A stretch of 64,000 nucleotides of DNA, from NCBI RefSeq assembly GCF_034314165.1, contig NZ_JAVIWK010000001.1, positions 186,001 through 250,000 of the forward strand, written 5' to 3'. The position numbers were made by a program, and so were the translations under genes. Below are positions 8,483 through 17,940 of this stretch, in pieces. This DNA comes from Pseudomonas sp. Bout1 (GTDB lineage: Bacteria; Pseudomonadota; Gammaproteobacteria; Pseudomonadales; Pseudomonadaceae). How positions within the stretch are numbered: position 1 is the first letter of the stretch; each line of letters opens with the position of its first letter. The notes beneath the pieces were generated by a model, which made no database searches, had not been told where the DNA came from, and worked only from the letters and a program-made list of their open reading frames with translations.

Positions 8483-9691
8483 ATGACTGCTGTTGATTTA
8501 CCGGCTGTACCCCGTGTGTTGATTGCCGAGGCCGACCCTTGGTCGCGGGATTTGCTCAAGCAGGTGCTGTTGAATGTGCGCTGCGACGCACGGCTGGATG
8601 TGTGCGCCGATGGCCAGCGTGCCGCCGAGCTGCTGCGCGAGAAACCCTATGACCTGATCATCGCCGACTGGGAGCTTCCCGGCGTCGATGGCCTGAGCCT
8701 GTTGCGCAGTGTGCGCCAGCAACGGCGTTCGCCACTGTTGCCGTTTATCCTGCTGAGTACCCGCAACGACAGCGCCAGCGTGCGCGAAGCCTTGCCCCTG
8801 GCGCCCACGGCGTACCTGACCAAGCCCCTGAACATGGAAAGCCTGACCCAGCGCCTGCAAGACTTGCTGCTGAACGAAGGTGAGACGGTGTATTGCGAAG
8901 TCCCGGCCCTGGCGCCGGGCATGACCTTGGCGGTGTTTCTGGAGCGTCGCCGCGAAGCGTCCGACGGCGCGCCGCTGCGAGTCGACGTAAAGGCTGCGGT
9001 GCAGCACAGCCTGGAGCCGGAAGGCCTGGACCTCAAGCGCCTGGAAGAACAGGTGCGCATCGACCCGCAAATCACCGCCGTGCTGATCGCCGCCGCCAAC
9101 AGTGCCGGCCATCACGGCTCGCCGGTGCAAACCCTGCCCATGGCCCTGCACAAGCTGGCGGCCGGGCAGAGCATGAACCTGATCCTGGGGCTTGCCCTCA
9201 AGCACAACGTGGTACTGAGCGACCCGAGCCTCAAGGATTACGCCGAGCGTTACTGGCAGCTGTCGCAGCACACCGCCGACTACGCCCGCAGCCTGGCGCG
9301 GATGCTCGACCTGGATCACGAGCGCTGCTACAGCGCCGGCATCCTCCATCGCCTCGGTGACCTGGCCTTGCTGCGGTGCCTGCAAGACTGGCTGCAGGGC
9401 GGCGGCGAACTGGATGACGAACTGATTGGCGAGTCCCTCTACACCTTCGGTGCGGCCTATGGCTCGGCGTTGCGCACCCGCTGGCGCTTGCCGCTGGAGC
9501 TACGCCAGTTGATCGCGGCGATTTATTCGCTGGAGGGCGGGGTGTATTCCCGGGAGGCGCTGGTGGTGAACCTGGCGGCGCAACTGGCGCGGCTGACCGA
9601 GCATGAAGGCGTGGAGGTGTTGGCGAAAGGCAAGACGGCACGCTTGCTCAAGGTGGGTTTGCCGGAACTGACCCGTATGCGCAAAACCTAG
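8483..9691 (+). CDS. response regulator with HDOD domain
   Basis: Two-domain signalling protein of 402 aa. The receiver (about 10-130) has acidic residues at its start, phospho-acceptor D62 in IIADWELPG and the conserved lysine in YLTKPLN. An HDOD domain (about 150-390), a degenerate HD-type domain seen in bacterial signalling proteins, replaces a DNA-binding output. No histidine kinase is adjacent, so the partner is unknown. The next gene on the opposite strand is a diguanylate cyclase, which makes a link to c-di-GMP signalling possible but unproven. Confidence 0.85.
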   Translation: MTAVDLPAVPRVLIAEADPWSRDLLKQVLLNVRCDARLDVCADGQRAAELLREKPYDLIIADWELPGVDGLSLLRSVRQQRRSPLLPFILLSTRNDSASVREALPLAPTAYLTKPLNMESLTQRLQDLLLNEGETVYCEVPALAPGMTLAVFLERRREASDGAPLRVDVKAAVQHSLEPEGLDLKRLEEQVRIDPQITAVLIAAANSAGHHGSPVQTLPMALHKLAAGQSMNLILGLALKHNVVLSDPSLKDYAERYWQLSQHTADYARSLARMLDLDHERCYSAGILHRLGDLALLRCLQDWLQGGGELDDELIGESLYTFGAAYGSALRTRWRLPLELRQLIAAIYSLEGGVYSREALVVNLAAQLARLTEHEGVEVLAKGKTARLLKVGLPELTRMRKT

Positions 9692-9708
9692 CAGGCGATG
9701 CGGGCCAG

Positions 9709-9796
9709 TGTGGGAGCTGGCTTGCCTGCGATAGCGTCATCTCGGTACAACTGACACACCGAGGTGCCTGCATCGCGGGCAAGCCCGGCTCCCACA
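9709..9796. repeat. REP doublet (TGTGGGAGC family)
   Basis: Two inverted REP units: TGTGGGAGCTGGCTTGCCTG on the left and the complementary-type CGGGCAAGCCCGGCTCCCAC on the right, enclosing about 35 bp with their own small dyad (CTCGGT/ACCGAG). It lies between convergent genes and may act as a transcript end. Confidence 0.85.
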
Positions 9797-9811
9797 GGGA
9801 GTCGTGTAGCG

Positions 9812-10816
9812 TCAGCCTGCGAGCACGCGGTTTTTGCCCTGGCGCTTGGCCTCGTACATGGCCGCATCGGCGCGGGCGAACAGGCTGTCGACGTGGGCGT
9901 CCTCGGCGGTCAGGCTGGCCAAACCCTGGCTGACGGTGACCGCGTAGCTCTCACCTTCATGGCTGAAGCGCAGTTGCGCAATCTCGTGCCCCAGGCGTTC
10001 GGCTACCTGCATTGCCATCCCCGGTGCGCAACCGGGCAGCACGGCGGCAAATTCTTCGCCGCCAATGCGCCCGAACAGGTCGCCACGGCGCAGAACCCCT
10101 CGACCGCATTCGGCGATACGCTGCAGCACCTGATCGCCCTCCAGGTGGCCGTAGGTGTCGTTGACGACCTTGAAGTCATCGATGTCCAGCAGCAGGAATG
10201 CCAACGGCGTGCCCTGCAGGCACGCGCGTTCGAACTCGTGGTGGGCGCATTCGAAGAAGTGACGGCGGTTGCTGCTGCGGGTCAGTACGTCGGTGGTGGC
10301 GAGGCGATGCAGCTCGAGCTCCAGCTGCTTCTTTTCGGTGATGTCCTCGGCCATGCCCACCACGATTACCGGCTGGCCGGGTTCGGCATGCTGGTTGATG
10401 TAGCACTTGTCGCTGAGCCAGCGGATCTGCCCGTCGGCGGTGATGATGCGGTATTCGCGGTCTTCCACGGCGCCGCTGTGCAGCACCTGTGCCAGGCTGT
10501 GCTCGGCGTAGTCGAGGTCTTCGGGGTGAATGCTGTTGCGCCATTCCCGGTGGTCGGCCAGCAGCATGCCCGCCGTACGTCCGAAAACCCGTTCATAGGC
10601 CGGGCTGACGTACAGCACGCGCCGCGTCTCCCATTCCATGGCCCAGAGCACGGCATTCACACTGACCAGCAATGAACTCAGCAGTTGCTCGCGTTCACTC
10701 AAGCGTTCCACTTCACCCTGGGCATGCATCAGCGCCAGCAACGTAGCGGCGGCTGCGGGTCGTGGCTGGTCGTGGACGGGGGTATCGGAGAAGGTCTTTT
10801 CGTGGACCATCGGCAC
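9812..10816 (-). CDS. PAS-GGDEF diguanylate cyclase
   Basis: Cytoplasmic 334-aa enzyme predicted to make c-di-GMP from two GTP. A PAS fold with PAC segment covers about 45-165. The GGDEF domain follows with an intact active site GGEEF at 252-256 and an inhibitory RxxD site (R243-D246) five residues upstream, so it should be active and feedback-inhibited. No membrane helix is seen. The start is a GTG at 10816 with GAGAGAAT upstream; an ATG at 10810 is the alternative. The signal sensed by PAS is unknown. Confidence 0.92.
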   Translation of the reverse strand: MPMVHEKTFSDTPVHDQPRPAAAATLLALMHAQGEVERLSEREQLLSSLLVSVNAVLWAMEWETRRVLYVSPAYERVFGRTAGMLLADHREWRNSIHPEDLDYAEHSLAQVLHSGAVEDREYRIITADGQIRWLSDKCYINQHAEPGQPVIVVGMAEDITEKKQLELELHRLATTDVLTRSSNRRHFFECAHHEFERACLQGTPLAFLLLDIDDFKVVNDTYGHLEGDQVLQRIAECGRGVLRRGDLFGRIGGEEFAAVLPGCAPGMAMQVAERLGHEIAQLRFSHEGESYAVTVSQGLASLTAEDAHVDSLFARADAAMYEAKRQGKNRVLAG

Positions 10817-10990
10817 AATTCTCTCTGGGCGTGCCGCAGGGTCGGGCAGCGGTCACAACAAGGGCCGCCGGGATGGCGAAGTGTTGTTTGAGAGGGGGAA
10901 TTTGCAGCGAAGTTCCGTTATCGGCGTCGATTTGAGGCGACCAAGAAATGGCGCCAGAAACCTGTAGGCGCGAGCTTATCGGGGTGAGGG

Positions 10991-11176
10991 GCTTGCTGTG
11001 GGGCGGGAGGTTGCTGTGGCGAGGGAGGTTGCTGTGGGGAGGGAGGTTGCTGTGGCGAGGGAGCTTGCTCCCGCTGGAGTGCGCAGCGCTCCCAAGATTT
11101 TGGGGCCGCTACGCAGCCCAGCGGGAGCAAGCTCCCTCGCCACAGCAAGCTCCCTCCCCACAGCAGCTCCCCTGCC
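10991..11176. repeat. REP element with expanded 18-bp tandem arms
   Basis: A second REP family, core GGCGAGGGAGCTTGCTCCCG, here with both arms amplified. The left arm holds four copies of an 18-bp unit starting TTGCTGTGG at 10993, 11011, 11029 and 11047. The right arm carries about three matching inverted copies of CAAGCTCCCTCGCCACAG between 11127 and 11176. Together they form a long stem-loop-capable structure between the cyclase promoter and the desaturase 3' end. The rest of the gap 10817-11203 shows nothing else I can identify. Confidence 0.8.
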
Positions 11177-11203
11177 ACAAAAAATCGGCGCGCTACAGCC
11201 GTG

Positions 11204-12388
11204 TCAGACTGCGGCGGGGCGCAGCGAATAGGTCTTCAACTGATGGGCAAAGTCCCGCAGGGACTGAATCCCGCTGGCCTCGGCCTCGTGTACCCATTCC
11301 TTGATCGCCGCCAGCATGTCATGCCCGTTGGTGCTGGTTTTCAGCCAGATCTGTTGCAGCGCCAGGCGCTTCTCGTAGATCACCTTCAGGGCCTGGCTGT
11401 GTTCCAGCAGGCTTTGGATGCGCACGTGATGGCGGTCATCCAGCAGGCTGGTTTCCCGCGACAGCAGGCGCTTGGCGCGATGGAATTGGTGGCGCACCGA
11501 GTGGTCGACCTTCTCCAGTTCCTGCTTGACCAGCGGGCCAATCACCAACTTGCGGTACTGGGCCATGATCTGGAAGCGGTTGTTGAGGATCGCCATGGCG
11601 GTGTCCATGTCCAGGTGGCCCTTGCCTTCGACCCGGTGGGCGATTGGCGCCACCCGTTGCACCTTGGCCAGGCGCAGGAAACTGAACACTTTGATCCAGG
11701 CCCAGCCCAGGTCGAATTCCCACTTCTTCACCGACAGCTTGGCGGAGTTGGGGTAGGTGTGATGGTTGTTATGCAGCTCTTCGCCACCCACGATGATGCC
11801 CCACGGGATCAGGTTGGTCGCCGCGTCGCGGCATTCGAAGTTGCGGTAGCCGATGGCATGGCCCAGGCCGTTGATCACGCCGGCGGCCCAGAACGGGATC
11901 CACATCATCTGGATCGCCCAGATGGTGATGCCGATGGTGCCGAACAGCAGCAGGTCGATCACGCCCATGATCGCCACACCCAGCAGCGGGAAGCGGGTAT
12001 ACAGGTTGCGCTCGATCCAGTCTTCCGGGCAGTTCTTGCCGTAGATGCGCAGGGTCTCGGGGTTTTCGGCTTCGGCGCGGTACAGCTCGGCGCCTTTGCG
12101 CAGCACGGTGGACAAGCCTTTGATCACCGGGCTGTGGGGATCGTCGACGGTTTCGCATTTGGCGTGGTGTTTGCGGTGGATAGCAGTCCACTCGCGGGTG
12201 TTCTGCGCCGTGGTGAGCCACAGCCAGAAGCGGAAGAAGTGTTTCAGGCCAGCATTGAGCTCCAGGGAGCGGTGGGCTGAATAGCGGTGCAGATAGACCG
12301 TGACCCCGACAATGGTCACGTGGGTCATCAACAGGGTGACTGCAACCAGTTGCCAGGCCGACAAGTCAAGAAAACCGTTGTACCACAT
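11204..12388 (-). CDS. desA: membrane acyl delta-9 fatty acid desaturase
   Basis: Integral membrane di-iron desaturase (394 aa) that introduces a double bond into acyl chains of phospholipids or acyl-CoA. The three histidine boxes are intact: HRYSAH at 34-39, HRKHH at 71-75 and HNNHH at 206-210. Hydrophobic pairs lie at about 12-32 and 135-175. A C-terminal extension of about 150 residues beyond the catalytic core is rich in charged helices, as in Pseudomonas DesA. It is divergent from the GGDEF-EAL gene, the same arrangement as PA0286/PA0285 in P. aeruginosa. Confidence 0.9.
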   Translation of the reverse strand: MWYNGFLDLSAWQLVAVTLLMTHVTIVGVTVYLHRYSAHRSLELNAGLKHFFRFWLWLTTAQNTREWTAIHRKHHAKCETVDDPHSPVIKGLSTVLRKGAELYRAEAENPETLRIYGKNCPEDWIERNLYTRFPLLGVAIMGVIDLLLFGTIGITIWAIQMMWIPFWAAGVINGLGHAIGYRNFECRDAATNLIPWGIIVGGEELHNNHHTYPNSAKLSVKKWEFDLGWAWIKVFSFLRLAKVQRVAPIAHRVEGKGHLDMDTAMAILNNRFQIMAQYRKLVIGPLVKQELEKVDHSVRHQFHRAKRLLSRETSLLDDRHHVRIQSLLEHSQALKVIYEKRLALQQIWLKTSTNGHDMLAAIKEWVHEAEASGIQSLRDFAHQLKTYSLRPAAV

Positions 12389-12554
12389 AGGCTGTATGGC
12401 CCTCAGATATAGAAAAAACCAGCTTGCGCATTATCACTAAGCCTACAGATAAAACCAGCCGCCCTTTCAGATAGGAGTGACTGGATGTTTCTTATTCTAT
12501 AATCCGTAGCCTTTGTAGGGCGAATTTGGTTTTTTAGTAAGGATTACTGAGCAT

Positions 12555-14465
12555 ATGCTGTTTTCATACCGAGGTGCCCTGCGTGTCGGGCTGATGTACC
12601 TGCTGGTTTCGATTGTGTGGATTCAGCTCAGTCATCAGGTATTGATCAACTTTATCGATGAACCCGTGGAGCTGGGCCGCTGGCTTCAGATGCGCGGTTA
12701 CCTGTGGGTCAGCCTCAGTGCCCTGGCGATCTACCTGCTATGCGCGCATTTTGCCCGGGCGAACCTGATCCAGCAGCCGCTGAAGGAAAACCGCGAGCGT
12801 CTGCGCCAGGCGGCTGCCGTGTTCGATTGCACCCGCGAAGGGGTGTTGGTCACGGATGCCAAGGGGTTGATTGTTCATGTTAACCGGGCCTTTATCGAAA
12901 TCACCGGTTACCAGCGCGAAGACGTCATGGGCCGCCAACCGAGCCTGTTCAAGTCCGGCCGCCATTCGGCGGGCTTTTATCAGCAGATGTTCCAGACCCT
13001 GGAGCGCGACGGCGAATGGAGCGGCGAAATCTGGAATCGCCGCAAAAGCGGCGAAATATACCCCCAGTGGCAGACCATCCGGGTGATCCGCGACGAGCAG
13101 GACCAGCTCAGTCACTACGTCGCGGTATTCTCCGACATCAGCGCCATCAAGCACTCCGAGCACGAGTTGGCGCACCTGGCCCACCACGACGCGCTGACGG
13201 ACCTGCCTAACCGTCTGCTGTTCACCGACCGCGCCGAACAAGCCCTGGCTTCGGCGCAGATCCATAAACGGGGTTGCGCCTTGCTGCTGCTCGACCTTGA
13301 CCACTTCAAGATCATCAATGACAGCCTCGGCCATAACGTCGGCGACCAGTTGCTCAAGGCCGTCGGTGAACGCCTGCAAGGCCTGTTCGGCCCCGGCGTG
13401 ACCCTGGCGCGCCTGGGTGGCGACGAGTTCGCGGTGCTGGCGGAAAGTTGCCCACAGCTGGTCCAGGCCGCGGCGTTGGCGCAAAGAATCCTTGATGCGA
13501 TGAAAGAGCCGTTCATCTTCGATGGTCATCAGCTGTTTATCAATGCCAGCATTGGCATCAGCCTGTTCCCCAGCGATGCCCAGAGCGCCGAACAACTGTT
13601 GCGCAACGCCGACTCTGCGCTGTTCAAGGCCAAGAGCGCCGGCCGCGAAGGCTACGCCTTGTACACCGAAGAACTGACTGCCCACGCCCAGCACCGGGTG
13701 GAAATAGCCGGCGAACTGCGCCGCGCGCTCGAGCAGCAGGAACTGCGGGTGTACTACCAGCCGGTGCACGACTTGCAAAACAGCCGCCTGATCGGTGTCG
13801 AAGCCCTGGTGCGCTGGCAGCACCCGGAGCGCGGGCTGGTGTCGCCGGCGGAATTCATCCCGATTGCCGAGCGTACCGGGCAGATTGCCGATATCGACGC
13901 CTGGGTCATGGACCAGGCCTGTCGCCAGATGTGCCAGTGGCTGGCCGACGGCGCGCCGCTTACGTTTCTTGCGGTGAATGTGTCCAGCCGATTGTTCGCC
14001 CGGCGCGAGCTGTACGAGCAAGTGGCCAAGGTGCTGCACGACACGGGGCTGGACCCGGCGTTTCTAGAGCTGGAAGTTACCGAAAGCGCGGTGATGGAAG
14101 ACCCGGAAGTGGCCCTGGAGCAAATGCACCGCTTGCGCGAGCTTGGCCTGCGCCTGGCAATTGACGACTTTGGCACCGGCTATTCATCGCTGCTGCGGCT
14201 CAAGCGCTTGCCGGTGCAGAAGCTCAAGATCGACCAGGGGTTTGTCGCCGGGTTGCCGTGGGATGAGGATGACGCGGCAATCGTGCGCGTGGTGATTGCG
14301 TTGGCGCAAAGCATGGGCATGCAGGTGCATGCCGAGGGCATCGAGCAGGTTGAGCAGGCGCGGTTTCTGCTGGAGCAGCAGTGCGACCTGGGCCAAGGGT
14401 ACTGGTTTGGTCGGCCGATGCCGGCCAGTGAGCTGGATTGGGCTAAGGCGCCTGCGATTCGTTAG
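12555..14465 (+). CDS. membrane PAS-GGDEF-EAL c-di-GMP protein
   Basis: Protein of 636 aa with two membrane helices (about 11-32 and 48-68), a PAS/PAC domain (about 85-205), a GGDEF domain with consensus GGDEF at 288-292, and an EAL phosphodiesterase domain with EAL at 416-418. EAL metal and catalytic motifs are present (ELEVTESAVME, IDDFGTGYSSL, KIDQGF, EGIE). Both halves look intact, so it may make or degrade c-di-GMP; hydrolysis is the commoner net activity in such hybrids. It sits between the desaturase and the sulfate-uptake genes as its P. aeruginosa counterpart does. Confidence 0.9.
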   Translation: MLFSYRGALRVGLMYLLVSIVWIQLSHQVLINFIDEPVELGRWLQMRGYLWVSLSALAIYLLCAHFARANLIQQPLKENRERLRQAAAVFDCTREGVLVTDAKGLIVHVNRAFIEITGYQREDVMGRQPSLFKSGRHSAGFYQQMFQTLERDGEWSGEIWNRRKSGEIYPQWQTIRVIRDEQDQLSHYVAVFSDISAIKHSEHELAHLAHHDALTDLPNRLLFTDRAEQALASAQIHKRGCALLLLDLDHFKIINDSLGHNVGDQLLKAVGERLQGLFGPGVTLARLGGDEFAVLAESCPQLVQAAALAQRILDAMKEPFIFDGHQLFINASIGISLFPSDAQSAEQLLRNADSALFKAKSAGREGYALYTEELTAHAQHRVEIAGELRRALEQQELRVYYQPVHDLQNSRLIGVEALVRWQHPERGLVSPAEFIPIAERTGQIADIDAWVMDQACRQMCQWLADGAPLTFLAVNVSSRLFARRELYEQVAKVLHDTGLDPAFLELEVTESAVMEDPEVALEQMHRLRELGLRLAIDDFGTGYSSLLRLKRLPVQKLKIDQGFVAGLPWDEDDAAIVRVVIALAQSMGMQVHAEGIEQVEQARFLLEQQCDLGQGYWFGRPMPASELDWAKAPAIR

Positions 14466-14480
14466 ACACAACGCGGTCAA

Positions 14481-14570
14481 TGTGGGCCGGGCTTGCCCGC
14501 GATGAGGCCATCACAGGCGACATCCCTGTTGGCTGATACACCGCCATCGCGGGCAAGCCCGGCTCCCACA
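14481..14570. repeat. REP doublet
   Basis: TGTGGGCCGGGCTTGCCCGC facing its inverted partner GCGGGCAAGCCCGGCTCCCA around a 40-bp centre with a CATCCCTGT / ACAGGCGA dyad. It separates the GGDEF-EAL gene from the oscA promoter. Confidence 0.85.
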
Positions 14571-14660
14571 GGGTTTTGTGCAGCCATGCATGAGTATTTT
14601 GATCCTGAAAACCGCTGCAACCCCTCGCCCCGTCAGAAAATTCTTTCTGGTTATATAAAC

Positions 14661-14685
14661 ATTCTTAAATAGTATTTTTAAGAAT
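14661..14685 (+). promoter_or_regulatory. dyad in the oscA-sbp promoter region
   Basis: Perfect inverted repeat ATTCTTAAA-N7-TTTAAGAAT in an AT-rich stretch about 80 bp before oscA, followed by GAATATCC. The position and AT-richness fit an activator site of CysB type, which controls sulfate-uptake genes in gamma-proteobacteria. The assignment is an inference; related TATTCC-like sequences lie before other sulfur genes in this window. Confidence 0.45.
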
Positions 14686-14765
14686 ATCCGCGCTTATCTA
14701 CTATCGCCCTCACGCCGCAAGCAGTGCCGCCACTGCGAGGCACTTCTCATTTCAGGAGCACCACC

Positions 14766-14948
14766 ATGAGCGCATCTCTACGTAGCGTTGACGGCCAGGA
14801 CGAAGCAGCCATTTTGCGCGAGATCCAGAGCGCCCTGCGCGATCTGCGGTTTGGTGCGGTGGAAATCACTGTGCACAACGCCCAGGTAGTCCAGATCGAA
14901 CGCAAAGAAAAATTCCGTTTGCAGAACCCGGGCAACAAACCGAGCTGA
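14766..14948 (+). CDS. oscA: small sulfur-starvation protein, DUF2292 family
   Basis: Protein of 60 aa of the YezD/DUF2292 family, with the core [20 protein letters not shown]. In Pseudomonas the gene, called oscA, lies directly upstream of sbp and is needed for use of organosulfur compounds and for coping with chromate-induced sulfur stress; its biochemical role is not known to me. AGGAG sits 6 bases before the ATG at 14766. The 76-bp gap to sbp has no terminator, so it likely leads the sulfate operon. Confidence 0.85.
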   Translation: MSASLRSVDGQDEAAILREIQSALRDLRFGAVEITVHNAQVVQIERKEKFRLQNPGNKPS

Positions 14949-15024
14949 ACAAGATCGGCGATTCGATTGCAAGACCCGCAACTATAAGAAAAAAGCCAAC
15001 ACCCAAGAATTTCAGGAGCCTTCT

Positions 15025-16035
15025 ATGTCGTCGATTCGCCGTTATGCCCTGGCAGCACTGGCCAGTGCCGTGTTTGCCGGTTCCGCTGTTGCCAAGGATT
15101 ACGAACTGCTCAACGTGTCTTACGACCCGACTCGCGAGCTGTACCAGGACTACAACGCTGAATTCACCAGCTTCTGGAAGCAGTCGCACCCGGGTGACAC
15201 CGTCAAGATCCAACAGTCTCACGGTGGTTCGGGCAAGCAAGGCCGCGCAGTGATCGACGGCCTGCGTGCCGACGTCGTGACCCTGGCGCTGGCCGGCGAC
15301 ATCGACGAAATCGCAAAACTGGGCAAGACCCTGCCGGAAAACTGGCAAACCCGCCTGCCGGACGCCAGCACCCCGTACACCTCGACCATCGTGTTCCTGG
15401 TGCGCAAGGGCAACCCTAAAGGCATCAAGGATTGGGGCGACCTGATCAAGAAAGACGTTTCCGTGATCACCCCGAACCCGAAAACCTCCGGCGGTGCCCG
15501 CTGGAACTTCCTGGCTGCCTGGGCCTATGGCCTGAAAGCCGGTGGCAGCGAAGCCAAGGCCCAGGAATACGTAAAAGAGCTGTTCAAGCACGTGCCGATC
15601 CTCGACACCGGTGCGCGCGGTTCGACCATCACCTTCGTCAACAATGGCCAGGGTGACGTGTTGCTGGCCTGGGAAAACGAAGCCTTCCTGGCCCTGAAAG
15701 AAGACGGCGGCGCCGACAAGTTCGACATCGTCGTGCCTTCGCTGTCGATCCTCGCCGAGCCGCCAGTGGCCGTGGTCGACAAGAACGCCGAGAAAAAGGG
15801 CAATACCGAGATCGCCACCGAATACCTCAAGCACCTGTACAGCCCGGCTGGCCAGGAGATTGCGGCGAAGAACTTCTACCGCCCACGCGATGAAAAAGTC
15901 GCCGCCAAATACGCCCAGCAGTTCCCGAAACTGGACCTGGTGACTATCGACAAAGACTTCGGCGGCTGGAAAACTGCCCAACCGAAATTCTTCAATGACG
16001 GTGGCGTGTTCGACCAGATCTACTCGGCGCAGTAA
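15025..16035 (+). CDS. sbp: sulfate-binding periplasmic protein
   Basis: Periplasmic receptor (336 aa) that delivers sulfate, and probably thiosulfate, to the CysTWA transporter. A Sec signal peptide ends at SAVAKD (about residue 23). Family motifs include [13 protein letters not shown], the sulfate-loop QSHGGSGKQ and [18 protein letters not shown] precedes the ATG. It lies between oscA and cysT, with a REP cluster after it that may let sbp mRNA accumulate in excess over the permease mRNA, as is common for binding proteins. Confidence 0.96.
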   Translation: MSSIRRYALAALASAVFAGSAVAKDYELLNVSYDPTRELYQDYNAEFTSFWKQSHPGDTVKIQQSHGGSGKQGRAVIDGLRADVVTLALAGDIDEIAKLGKTLPENWQTRLPDASTPYTSTIVFLVRKGNPKGIKDWGDLIKKDVSVITPNPKTSGGARWNFLAAWAYGLKAGGSEAKAQEYVKELFKHVPILDTGARGSTITFVNNGQGDVLLAWENEAFLALKEDGGADKFDIVVPSLSILAEPPVAVVDKNAEKKGNTEIATEYLKHLYSPAGQEIAAKNFYRPRDEKVAAKYAQQFPKLDLVTIDKDFGGWKTAQPKFFNDGGVFDQIYSAQ

Positions 16036-16047
16036 GCCAAACTACCT

Positions 16048-16202
16048 GTAGGAGCGCGCCTTTCTGTGGGAGCTGGCTTGTGTGGGAGCTGGCTTGCCTG
16101 CGATAGCATCACTGCGGTGTGGCTGACACCCCGAGGTGATGCTATCGCGGGCAAGCCCGGCTCCCACAGAAAAGCCGGCTCCCACAGAAGCTCGTTCCTA
16201 CA
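16048..16202. repeat. nested REP cluster between sbp and cysT
   Basis: Concentric inverted repeats: an outer TGTAGGAGC / GTTCCTACA pair, an intermediate CTGTGGGAGCTGGCTT with its partner GCCGGCTCCCACAG, and an inner doublet TGTGGGAGCTGGCTTGCCTG / CGGGCAAGCCCGGCTCCCAC. The arrangement suggests stepwise insertion or duplication of REP units within one another. Confidence 0.85.
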
Positions 16203-16232
16203 GTGGTATCTACCCGCTAACCAAGGACTCTT

Positions 16233-17051
16233 ATGTCGCGTCGTATTTCCCCCGTCATACCCGGCTTCGGGCTGACGCTGGGCTACACCGTGGTGTACCT
16301 CAGCCTGATCGTACTCATCCCCCTCGCGGCGATGTTTGTACATGCCGCTCAACTCACCTGGGATCAGTTCTGGAACATCATCACCGCACCCCGTGTGCTG
16401 GCGGCGTTGAAACTGAGCTTCGGCACCGCGTTTTGCGCGGCGATCATCAACGGCATCATCGGAACCCTGCTGGCCTGGGTGCTGGTGCGCTACACCTTCC
16501 CTGGCCGCAAGATCATTGATGCAATGATCGACCTGCCATTCGCCCTGCCCACCGCCGTTGCCGGTATCGCGCTCACCGCGCTGTACACGCCCACCGGCCT
16601 GGTCGGCCAGTTTGCCGCCGACCTGGGCTTCAAGATCGCGTACACCCCCTTGGGTATCACCCTGGCGCTGACCTTCGTCACGCTGCCATTCGTGGTGCGT
16701 ACCGTGCAGCCGGTATTGGCCGACATCCCCCGGGAAATCGAAGAAGCCGCCGCCTGCCTCGGCGCCAAGCCCCTGCAAGTGTTCCGCTACATCCTGGTGC
16801 CGGCGCTGCTGCCGGCCTGGTTGACCGGCTTTGCGTTGGCCTTCGCACGAGGTGTGGGTGAGTACGGCTCGGTGATTTTCATCGCCGGCAACATGCCGAT
16901 GAAAACCGAGATCCTGCCGCTGTTGATCATGGTCAAGCTCGACCAATACGACTACACCGGCGCTACCGCCATCGGCGTCATGATGCTGGTGGTTTCCTTT
17001 GTCCTGCTGCTGCTGATCAACTTGTTGCAGCGGCGCATCGAAACCCCATAA
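16233..17051 (+). CDS. cysT: sulfate/thiosulfate ABC permease, first subunit
   Basis: Inner-membrane permease (272 aa, six predicted helices) of the sulfate importer, also named cysU. The EAA loop that contacts the ATPase is present as [25 protein letters not shown] lies upstream of the ATG. Thirteen bases separate it from cysW, whose ribosome site starts at this gene's stop. Confidence 0.95.
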   Translation: MSRRISPVIPGFGLTLGYTVVYLSLIVLIPLAAMFVHAAQLTWDQFWNIITAPRVLAALKLSFGTAFCAAIINGIIGTLLAWVLVRYTFPGRKIIDAMIDLPFALPTAVAGIALTALYTPTGLVGQFAADLGFKIAYTPLGITLALTFVTLPFVVRTVQPVLADIPREIEEAAACLGAKPLQVFRYILVPALLPAWLTGFALAFARGVGEYGSVIFIAGNMPMKTEILPLLIMVKLDQYDYTGATAIGVMMLVVSFVLLLLINLLQRRIETP

Positions 17052-17064
17052 GGAGGCGCGGAAC

Positions 17065-17937
17065 ATGTCCCAATCGTCTATTTCCGCCGCCTCGTCGGCG
17101 AACGCTGCCCGCCGTGGCAGTGCCGTATCCCGGCGCATCCTGATCAGCCTCGGCTGGTTGGTTTTTGCGCTGTTTTTGCTGCTGCCGCTGTTTATCGTGG
17201 TGTCCCAAGGCCTGAAGAATGGCCTGGGTGCGTTCTTCACCGCGATCCTTGAGCCGGACGCACTGTCGGCGCTGAAACTCACGGTGATCGCCGTGGTAAT
17301 TTCGGTGCCGCTCAACGTGGTGTTCGGCGTCAGCGCCGCGTGGTGCGTGAGCAAGTACTCGTTCCGTGGCAAAAGTATCCTGGTGACCCTGATCGACCTG
17401 CCGTTCTCGGTATCGCCGGTGATCGCCGGCCTGGTCTATGTGTTGATGTTCGGCGCCCAGGGCTTCTTTGGCCCGTGGCTGCAAGACCATGACATCCAGA
17501 TCGTGTTCGCCTTGCCGGGCATCGTGCTGGCGACGATCTTCGTCACCGTGCCGTTCGTGGCCCGTGAGCTGATCCCGCTGATGCAGGAACAAGGTACCCA
17601 GGAAGAAGAGGCCGCGCGCCTGCTGGGCGCCAACGGCTGGCAGATGTTCTGGCACGTCACCGTGCCCAACATCAAGTGGGGCCTGATCTACGGCGTGGTG
17701 CTGTGTACCGCGCGGGCCATGGGTGAGTTCGGCGCGGTGTCGGTGGTGTCCGGCCACATTCGCGGCGTGACCAACACCTTGCCGCTGCACGTCGAGATCC
17801 TCTACAACGAATACAACCACGTCGCCGCGTTTGCCGTTGCGAGCCTGTTGCTGATCCTGGCGCTCTTCATCCTGCTGCTCAAGCAGTGGAGCGAGAACCG
17901 TATCAACCGCCTGCGCAAAAGCGCCGGTGAGGAATAA
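17065..17937 (+). CDS. cysW: sulfate/thiosulfate ABC permease, second subunit
   Basis: Second permease of the sulfate importer (290 aa). It has six predicted helices after a Ser/Ala-rich cytoplasmic N-terminus and the EAA loop [27 protein letters not shown] is centred 10 bases before the ATG. It would form a heterodimer channel with CysT. Only three bases separate it from cysA. Confidence 0.95.
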   Translation: MSQSSISAASSANAARRGSAVSRRILISLGWLVFALFLLLPLFIVVSQGLKNGLGAFFTAILEPDALSALKLTVIAVVISVPLNVVFGVSAAWCVSKYSFRGKSILVTLIDLPFSVSPVIAGLVYVLMFGAQGFFGPWLQDHDIQIVFALPGIVLATIFVTVPFVARELIPLMQEQGTQEEEAARLLGANGWQMFWHVTVPNIKWGLIYGVVLCTARAMGEFGAVSVVSGHIRGVTNTLPLHVEILYNEYNHVAAFAVASLLLILALFILLLKQWSENRINRLRKSAGEE

Positions 17938-17940
17938 GTC

